Positions 56,605 to 64,000 of a stretch of DNA of 64,000 nucleotides are shown piece by piece. Source of the DNA: Macrolepiota albuminosa (lineage: Eukaryota > Basidiomycota > Agaricomycetes > Agaricales > Agaricaceae); assembly GCA_027475525.1 (NCBI GenBank), contig JAMWFC010000117.1, forward strand, positions 1-64,000, in the 5' to 3' direction. The first letter of the stretch is position 1. Every line of letters starts with the position of its first letter. The notes under the pieces were generated by a model. The model saw only the letters and a list, made by a program, of their open reading frames with translations. It made no database searches and was not told the origin of the DNA. Made by a program: the position numbers and the translations under genes.

Positions 56605-56754
56605 GATTATGGGCTTCCCTTTCTAGAGTGGCCAGTTGTACGGTTTACCACAGAACAGACACTGTGTTTCATTCCGATGTCTTTATATCTTCTCTGCTTT
56701 CAGCTCTTGGATTGTGTCTCCAGTTATCGTGTTTTCCACTCCAGGGTTGGCACA

Positions 56755-56888
56755 ATGTCCGATCCATTCACTCAGTCATCCCGCTCTGGTCATTCCACAC
56801 CAGAGGGTTCCATTCCTTGGTCTCAGGTTTCGGAGACTCAATCCCGTCCCATGCCTTTTTCTCGTGACTTACCTCCCTATATGTGCGC
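56755..56888 (+). pseudogene. Element D copy 2, first codons of gag
   Basis: MSDPFTQSSRSGHSTPEGS reads without stops to DLPPYMCA, where retrotransposon copy A2 inserted. Less decayed than copy 1. Confidence 0.7.
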
Positions 56889-57823
56889 TGATAGGACCCC
56901 ATACAGGATCAGCGCATCAACGGCAGGCTACGGCAACACAGCACAGGCTCAGGATACCTTAGCGCATGCTAACTAACTAATTTTGGCAATATTTGATGGC
57001 CACGCATGGCAAGAAGCAGATCTGATCAGTGATAGCACCGATGGCAGACAGAATGACAACTGACAGATGGCATCAGTCACTGACGACAGCGCTTAGGAAG
57101 AAGCCTGATAATCTATCAAAAACTAATGGACAGCTTGGCATTTGACCTTGGCGTCTGACACCGCTTAGCGCCTCAATCTGGCACCTGACATTGCTAAGCA
57201 TTTTGGACAGACAGAAGGGTGATGGATTGATGGTTTAGCTTCGCAATCTGCCGCCTGGCGTTGCTAAGGGTCTTGAATGGATGGTAGGGATCTGAAACTG
57301 TTGGAGCTACCCCTATGAAATTTTCTAGTTTACCGCACTTTGGCAATGGTTGGTCACTGACGACGGTGAACTCCTTGTAGTATATAAAGTACTTACTGAC
57401 TTGTACATACCCATCGAATAATAGACCAGAGTTTCCTGCTCCCCTTTCGTCAGCCTCTCTTATGCTCAAGATCTCATTTACGGTCGGCAACGTCGAACTC
57501 GTCGGCAGTTGCAGACTATCACTAGCCTTTGACCTATTTGTGCCTTGCAGCTATGGCAGGCATTATCGACGCTTAGACTTTGCTAAGCTTACCACGCTCT
57601 TGCCACTTACGTTGCCGTGTTCACTTACTGCTCCCTTCATAGGTGCTTTACCTTAGCGCTTTACACTTGCCAACCCCCTTACCGACTTTTCCTCATTTTC
57701 ATAGGCGCGTTCTCTGGGACCTGCCCGGGACTCCTCACATCACTTATAGCGCGCCCAACGCAAGCAATTGGTACGGTAACACTATAACTATATTTGTTAC
57801 TGACCAAACTTTGGGCGTCATCA
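56889..57823 (+). repeat. 5' LTR of copy A2
   Basis: 935 bp, TGATAGGACC to GTCATCA, with a TATA-like box at about 57381. Confidence 0.92.
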
Positions 57824-57826
57824 AAT

Positions 57827-57844
57827 TGGAGCCCACCGCGAGGG
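57827..57844 (+). promoter_or_regulatory. Primer-binding site of copy A2
   Basis: TGGAGCCCACCGCGAGGG; one CpG difference from the site at 10721. Confidence 0.7.
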
Positions 57845-59391
57845 ATCTCTAGGGCAGAATTCCGCCAGAAACCCATCTCCAGCGTAGGCGCCGCCTGCTA
57901 GAGCAGTCGGCAGAAGGCATAGCTCCTTCCCACCCATCAACTCCACAACCACCTGGTGCCTTACCAGGTCTCTCTCTTGCACAGGAACTACAGAATGCCA
58001 CTGTAGACGAATTTCCTGATCTCTTCCTGCGTTCTCTTGACTTTAGCGCCAACGACCTCTTAGCGTCACCGCTTGCCATACCACAACCAGTTACCCCCAT
58101 TACTCCGTTAACGCCTCTTTCTCAACTCATTTCTCTTACCCCGTCGCCAATCTCTAGAACTCCTTTCCCACAACCACTAACCGAACTCGGTACCACCGTC
58201 GCCATGGAACAACAAGTTCAGCGCATGCCACCATGAAATCACTTCTCGGCACCGAAATGGGACGAGTCCAAGCTACGGCAGCTCTCCCAGTATTTCAAGA
58301 AATTAGAGTATTTATTCAGGGATTGTGGCATTACCGACCACACACAGATGAAAGAGTACGTGGCAAGGTACGTGTCGTATGACACGGCAGAGACGTGGAC
58401 AGGCCTTGCTGAGTTTGCCGCCTTTGTTCCTGCCACCCCACCCGTTCCAGCCCAAGGCGCCTCGTATGAAGGCTGGAAGACGGCAGTAATTTAGTTGTAC
58501 TCTGGCGCTGAAGAGGCTACCCGATACTCGGTAAACGAGCTACAGAAACTAGTCCAGGAATCATTCGACAATGGCACCTCTTCTCTTGGTGCATTCTCTA
58601 CATATTACCGCGAATTCCAAAAGATCGCTAGGTGGCTAGTGCAAAATGGCAAGCTGTATATTAATAAGGAATGTCGCCTATTCCAACAAGGCATCCCGAC
58701 TTTGCTTTGGACTCGCATTGCTTGCCGCTTAGAGATAGTTCATCAGGCCCATCACCCAAACGAGCCCTATAACGTTGCCGACATCTTTGAAGCTGGTAAA
58801 TGGGTTCTTAAGAGGACAGACACTGGCGTTGGGCTGCAACGTACTAGGACAAGTCCATCCCCTGAGCGAACTAACGGTATCATTCCCATCCTGCCTCCTG
58901 CTGCTGACTTTGTTAAGAAGGAGGATCTCAACGCTGCCGTTACTGCTGCTATCGCTTCCGCTATGACGTGTATTGAAACTATGATTACAACCAATCTCGC
59001 TAACCGACCTGCTAATGTACCTGCGTCTGGCCCTTGCCACTTCTGTAGGAAAATTGGCCACACCATGACTAGAGGACGCTGCGTGACCCTAGAAAATTAT
59101 ATTTGGCAAGGAAGAATTTGAAGGGCTATCGACGGCAAGATAGTTCTTACCACTGGCGCTACCATCCCCAACTACCCGGACAAGTTCTTCCAGGAACGAG
59201 TTAATGAATGGCATAGGCGCAACCCAGGACAAATTGTCACTGGCACGCTTTCTGGCAATGCCAACCCCGACCCTGAACAAGCAACGCAACAGCAAATGAT
59301 TCATGAAGTCTTACACTTCGACAGCGTTGGCGACCATCCTACTTTCTTGTGGGAAGAACGAATCGCTAAGCTAGAGAAGAAATTAGATTCA

Positions 59392-59545
59392 CTTAAGAAC
59401 CAGGTTTTTGATGGGGTTGAAGTTAAGCAGCCTAAACAGCCTCTCAAAGGATACAAGCCAATGCCTCCCTTAAGAACCAGGTTTTTGATGGGGTTGAAGT
59501 TAAGCAGCCTAAACAGCCTCTCAAAGGATACAAGCCAATGCCTCC
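59392..59545 (+). repeat. 77-bp direct duplication in copy A2 gag
   Basis: 59392-59468 equals 59469-59545; present once in the first copy at about 12292. Confidence 0.93.
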
Positions 59546-59992
59546 CACTAGCAAGTTACCGACTCCTACTCCTGCTGCACTGCCAGCCACCACTCCAGAA
59601 CCATCGTTGTCCTCTGTTGCTTCTGAACCGCCTTTGCCGCCTCTCCATCCCTATTCAGGAATTCCCGACCGTTATCATGCTCCCGCACAACAAAATTTTG
59701 CCCCTCCCAAGAAACGTCCTGAGGGTGGCTACTGACTTACTGCACCAATTTTTGACATAGAGAAATCAAACCACGTATTTAACCGCATCATGAAAATGGC
59801 CATTACCTTATCAGTTAAAGAACTTTGTAGCATTGCCCCAGACATCCACAACCAAGTCAAGATGGCAGTTACCCCTCGACGACCCTTGGCGACAACCGTT
59901 GCTGAGGTCGAGGACCTCAACGATGCGCTTCCCAGTTTTTCTGTTACCGTTGACTCTCTGGACGCTGAAGACTCTACTGCCGACACCATTGC

Positions 59993-60146
59993 TAACGCCA
60001 CCTCTGTGGACCCAGTAGAGACCTATCTTAGGTCAGTAGACCATGGAGAAGACCCAGCAATTCTTACCGTAACGCCACCTCTGTGGACCCAGTAGAGACC
60101 TATCTTAGGTCAGTAGACCATGGAGAAGACCCAGCAATTCTTACCG
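59993..60146 (+). repeat. 77-bp direct duplication in copy A2 gag-protease
   Basis: 59993-60069 equals 60070-60146; present once in the first copy at about 12817. Confidence 0.93.
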
Positions 60147-60626
60147 TTGCTCAAGAATCGCATGCTATTCACTCAGTCGCGCTAACTGTAGACAATAAGC
60201 ACGAGGTAGAGGCAATCGTGGATAGCGGGTCTCAAATCATTTCTATGGCAGCTGAAGTCGCTAACGATTTAGGCCTCATTTAAGACCCTACTGTGATACT
60301 AAACATGCAGAGCGCTAATGGTACGGTGAACAGATCCCTAGGCCTTGCCAAGAATGTGCCTTGCACCCTTGGCGACATCACTTTCTACTTGCAGATACAC
60401 ATTTTGCGCTCCCCAGCATATGACCTACTACTTGGCAGACCCTTTGACGTCTTGGCGTGATTAGTCGTCAAGACAGTTACCGATGACGAGACGACCTTAA
60501 CAATTAGCGACTCCAATTCTGGAATCCGATGAACGGTGCCAACATTCCCTAGGGGACAACGAAAAGGTGCCCGCGCTAAGCCCCCGGAGTTTACCGACCA
60601 ACACGCCAACGAGCCTCCCCACTGGT

Positions 60627-61054
60627 GTTTTCACAGACCATCGAGGAGGTGATTGGCGATGATCACGGAGATGTGGCGCTAACGCTGGAATATGACCATT
60701 ATACTGGTCTTGTAAATGTTATGTCTACTGCTTTTCTTGACAAAGATGTTTTAACTACTTTATCCGCTACCGACGCTGAGCTTTCCCAGAAAAATCAAAA
60801 CATTACCGACTCCTCTCTTGCCTACTTATACCTTACTGCGTCTGAATCCTTTCAAAATATTGCGTCTACCAATACATATCTCACTACCCTTCCCAGAGCT
60901 TTGTCTCCTGCTGTTCTCGGACTTGCCGCCCCTCAGGCTACAGTTCCCCTTTCCACCTCTGTATATAACCAAGCTAATGCTCCCAAAAGGAAAGGGGTTC
61001 AAGTCAAAAAGAAATATAAGCCAGTTGCACTTAAAACAAAACCCGTCGCTACGC
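60627..61054 (+). pseudogene. Copy A2 polymerase, N-terminal part
   Basis: Opens in the -1 overlap with VFSQTIEE and runs without stops through PKRKGVQVKKKYKP to the solo LTR at 61055. This shows that the linker region is a genuine single frame. Confidence 0.8.
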
Positions 61055-61996
61055 TGATAGGACCCCATACAGGTTAGGCACATCATCGGCAGGCTCGGCA
61101 CCGGTTCCGGAAACCTTGCCGCACTCGTTCCGAACTTAGCGCACGCGTTCTACCTATTTTAAGCCATTCCTGACGGCCGGACACGGCAAGAAGCAGATCC
61201 GATCAATGATAGCGCCGACGGCAGCAGGAATGACAACTGACAGATGGCATCAGTCACTGACGACAGCGCTTAGCGAGAAGCTTGATGATCTATCAAAAAC
61301 TGACGGACAGCTTGGCGTTTGACCTTGGCGTCCGACACCGCTTTGCGCTTCGATTTGGCACCTGGCATCGCTTAGCCTTTTGGACAGACAGAAAGGTGAT
61401 GGACTGATGGTTTAGCACCGCGATCTGCCGCCTGGTGGCGCTAAGGGTCTTGAATGGACGGCAGGGATCTGAAACCGTTGGAGCTACCCCTATGAAATTT
61501 TCTAGTTTACCGCTCTTTGACCACTGGCGACAGCGAACTCTTTGTAGTATAAAAGTACTTACCGACTTGTACAATGAAAAAGAGAATAATAGACCAGAGT
61601 TTACTACTCCCCTTTCTTCAGTCTCCCTTACGATCAAGAGCTCATTCACGCTACGGTCGGCAACGTCAAACTTATCGGCAGTTGCAGACGTTCGCCAATA
61701 CTTGACATACTCGCGCCTTGCAACTACGGCAGGCATTATCGACGCTTAGACTTTGCTAAGCTTATCGTGCTCTTGCCGCTTACCTTTGCCGTGTTCGCTT
61801 ACCGCTCTTTCCTAGGCGCTTTACCTTAGCGCTTTACACTTGCCGACTCCGTTACCGACTTTTCTCCTTTTTCACAGGCGCGTTCTCTGGGACCTGCCCG
61901 GGACTCCTCAAATCACTTATAGCGCGCCCAACGCACACTCTTGGTACGGTAACACAGTTGCTACATTTGTTGCTGACCAAACTTTGGGCGTCATCA
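61055..61996 (+). repeat. Solo LTR of family A inside copy A2
   Basis: 942 bp, TGATAGGACC to GTCATCA, flanked by a perfect ACGC 4-bp duplication (61051-61054, 61997-62000). It sits at a different point of the polymerase from the solo LTR in the first copy, so it is an independent event. Confidence 0.92.
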
Positions 61997-62000
61997 ACGC

Positions 62001-63255
62001 ACTCTCCCGAGACATTTAGAATCAAGCGCCAGATCATTGGCGACTCTCTTGCTGACATGCCGACCTTATCACCAAATCCACCACCCTTTCAGCCCACAGG
62101 ACGTTTTACCGTGGAATGCCAACAACAATTTGCAAAGGAGCATGACACAGGATTTTTGACCAAAGATGAGTTGAATGTTCTTACCGACCTCGTCGCTAAG
62201 CAAGATAAAGCCTTTGCTTGGGAGGACTCGGAATGCGGCAGTCTACATACAGACTTCTTCCCGCCTGTTGTAATCCCGACCATTCCTCATGTACCGTGGA
62301 CTGAGCACAACCGACCTTTACCGCCTAGAATCAAAGCCAAGGTCTGCCAAATCATTAGGACCAAGATTAAGGCTGGCATCTACGAACCCTCCAATAGTTC
62401 TTACTGCTCTCGGTAGTTTTGCGTCCTCAAAAAGAACGGCAATCTACGCATAGTTCACAGTCTTGAGCCACTGAATAGAGTTACCATACGACACTCTGGC
62501 GTACCACCTTTTCCTGACCACATTGCCAAGTCCTTTGCTGGGCGTATTTGTGGCGCCACCCTTGACCTCTACGTTGGCTACAACGAACGCCTAATACACC
62601 CTTCTTCCTGGGATCTCACTACTTTTCAAACTCTGTTTGGCACCTTGCACCTAGTCACTTTACCAATGGGCTGGACAAACTCAGTCCCCATATTCCATGA
62701 CGACATCACTTTCATCCTCCAACCCGAGATACCGCATAATGTCCTTAGCTTTATTGATGACGTTGGCGTCAAAGGCCCCAAAGACTGGCGACTCATAAAC
62801 GGCTTACTGGCAACCCATTCCGAGAACCCCAACATCTGCTTAGTGCTTTGGGAGTTTTTCCAGCTGCTTAACCGAGTTCTCCAACGTATGAAGTATAGCA
62901 GTGGAACCTTTAGCGGTCACAAACTCCTCCTTTGCACGCCAAGGTTCAAAATACTTGGTCACATCTGCACTCCCGACGGACACGTTCCCAACGAGTCTTG
63001 CTTAGCACTCCTGGAGCGATGGGGTCCTTGCTGCGACTTATCTAAAGTTCGCGCCTTTCTTGGTACCGTTGGCATTCTCAGGATATTCATCAAGAATTTT
63101 GCCCATTGTGCACATGCCCTTAACCGACTCACCCGCATCAACAAGCCCTTCAAATTTGGGCCAGACCAGGTCACTGCCCAACAAGACTTAGTAAAAGCCC
63201 TACAAGATGCCAAACCCCTAGTTCCTATCGACTATAGCTCTGCTGACCCAGTTAT
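62001..63255 (+). pseudogene. Copy A2 polymerase, reverse transcriptase
   Basis: LSRDIXN-like start, then DELNVLTDLVAKQDKAFA, PRIKAKVCQIIRTKIKAGI and, after a TAG at about 62416, LVTLPMGWTNSVPIFHDDI and FIDDVGVKG (FIDD catalytic motif near 62757), and the connection domain to PIDYSSADPVI at the gap. Fewer stops than in the first copy. Confidence 0.87.
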
Positions 63256-63355
63256 NNNNNNNNNNNNNNNNNNNNNNNNNNNNNNNNNNNNNNNNNNNNN
63301 NNNNNNNNNNNNNNNNNNNNNNNNNNNNNNNNNNNNNNNNNNNNNNNNNNNNNNN
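63256..63355. other. Assembly gap of 100 N
   Basis: Exactly 100 N. Left of it is polymerase sequence; right of it is protease sequence of a different copy, so the true gap length and adjacency are unknown. Confidence 0.99.
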
Positions 63356-64000
63356 AACATGCAGAGCGCTAACGGCACGATTGATCGATCCTTGGGGATG
63401 GCTCGGAACGTGCCATGTGCTATAGGCGATCTTACATTCTATCTACAAATTCACATACTTAGATCGCCTGCCTACGATTTATTATTAGGAAGGCCCTTCG
63501 ATGTGCTAGCGCGATCAGTGGTCAAAACAACGTCCAAGGAGGAAACGACGCTAACTATTAGTGACCCCAATTCTGGAGTTAGGAGAACGGTACCGACATT
63601 TCCCCGAGGGAGGTTCCAGAAGCCTGGACCAAGAAAGCGACCTTACGTTAGCGACGACCCTTGCGAGTGTTTTCCGGCGCCATCGAGGAGATGAGTGATG
63701 AGGATCATGGAGATGAAGCGCTTATCTTGGACTATAATCATCGGACTGGGCAAGTAACCTTTATATCACATACCCCTTTAGCCCCTGAAATCTTGAACAC
63801 TTCTACGTCGCTTACTAGCGAAGCTTTATCCTACTTATACCTCACTGCATCCGATATTACTGAAAATCTTTTGACAGACACTTACTTCGTTTCTTCCCCT
63901 GATTCTAAAGAACCTTTGATATCCGGTTTCGCTAGAAACCAGAGTTCCATTTATAATATGTTTGCTAACAACAGTACCCCTAAGCGCAAAGGGGTTCAGG
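63356..64000 (+). mobile_element. Third family A copy (A3), protease-polymerase fragment
   Basis: Reads NMQSANGTIDRSLGMARN, LLGRPFDVLARSV and SDPNSGVRRTVPTFPRG to CFPAPSRR with TGA ending at 63694. From the -1 overlap VFSGAIEEMSDEDHGDE follows to PKRKGVQ at the window end. Both frames have no internal stop, and codons differ at many silent sites from A and A2, so this copy is a younger or more active lineage. Confidence 0.85.

Larger units (their letters stand above)
58204..60652 (+). pseudogene. Copy A2 gag-protease
   Basis: ATG 58204 to TGA 60650-60652 (end PSRR). Same domains as the first copy: capsid (YFKKLEYLFRDCG), zinc knuckle CHFCRKIGH at about 59036, protease IVDSGSQ near 60220 and the LLGRPFDVLA region near 60430 without repeat G. 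Stops at 58234, 58492, 59119 and others, mostly explained by C-to-T or G-to-A, and two 77-bp duplications. Confidence 0.87.
56889..63255 (+). mobile_element. LTR retrotransposon A, second copy (A2), right end not in the window
   Basis: 5' LTR 56889-57823, preceded by GCGC; primer site at 57827; gag-protease, polymerase N-terminal part, a solo LTR of the same family, then RT up to the N gap at 63256. No repeat G and no B insertion, which makes it the reference for the intact order of family A. Confidence 0.9.

Noticed and set aside
13888..60146. CRISPR array or minisatellite from the 77-bp repeats
   Set aside because: Each site has only two adjacent units, the units differ between sites, and one pair flanks an N gap; there are no spacers.

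Overview
This window looks like a transposon-rich stretch of a basidiomycete (most likely Agaricomycete) genome. The host genes have many introns of about 45-58 bp and encode an Atg8 with fungal gene structure, an SPFH/Band 7 protein and a Rad51 paralogue. They sit in an island (about 36.4-44.4 kb) between nests of retrotransposons. Nothing prokaryotic is present.

Layout. (1) 78-8519: a near-complete Tad/L1-type LINE bounded by a 15-bp target duplication. It has a strongly structured 5' end, an ORF1 with a zinc knuckle, an ORF2 with endonuclease, reverse transcriptase and an RNase H-like domain, and a poly-A tail. (2) 8928-34572: an old Tc1/mariner element whose transposase gene is cut into two halves about 24 kb apart by LTR retrotransposon A (9785-33922; LTRs of 933 bp, 4-bp target duplication). 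A was itself invaded by a 0.5-kb repeat (G), by a copy of its own family now reduced to a solo LTR, and by Gypsy/chromovirus B (17209-28374). (3) 34573-44584: degenerate repeats, two CACTG-ended MITEs, and the host genes SPFH, atg8, one unknown gene and a Rad51 paralogue. (4) 44585-56604: a minus-strand Copia element (E) split by Gypsy element C, which carries two solo LTRs of a further family (F) in opposite orientations; then Copia-type element D, a second G copy and a second D LTR. (5) 56889-64000: a second copy of family A (A2) with an internal solo LTR, a 100-N gap and the start of a third, less damaged copy (A3).

Main points. Both A and B carry, between integrase and 3' LTR, an intron-containing gene on the opposite strand. 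The two genes share a paired CX2CX6-8C cysteine motif and a phase-0 intron lying exactly before the first cysteine codon, which suggests a common antisense accessory gene in two divergent Gypsy lineages. Three A-family copies keep the same -1 overlap between the gag-protease and polymerase frames. B has two protease domains in tandem. The LINE 5' end can be drawn as a nested double pseudoknot with three consecutive GAAA-tetraloop hairpins.

Caution. At least ten direct duplications have a period of exactly 77 bp, and one such pair flanks a run of exactly 100 N. These are best read as unmerged contig overlaps from an assembler, not biology, and they cause several apparent frameshifts. Many other stops look like C-to-T or G-to-A changes (often CGA to TGA), as expected from decay of methylated repeats. 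All assignments are by eye from sequence; no database search was run.
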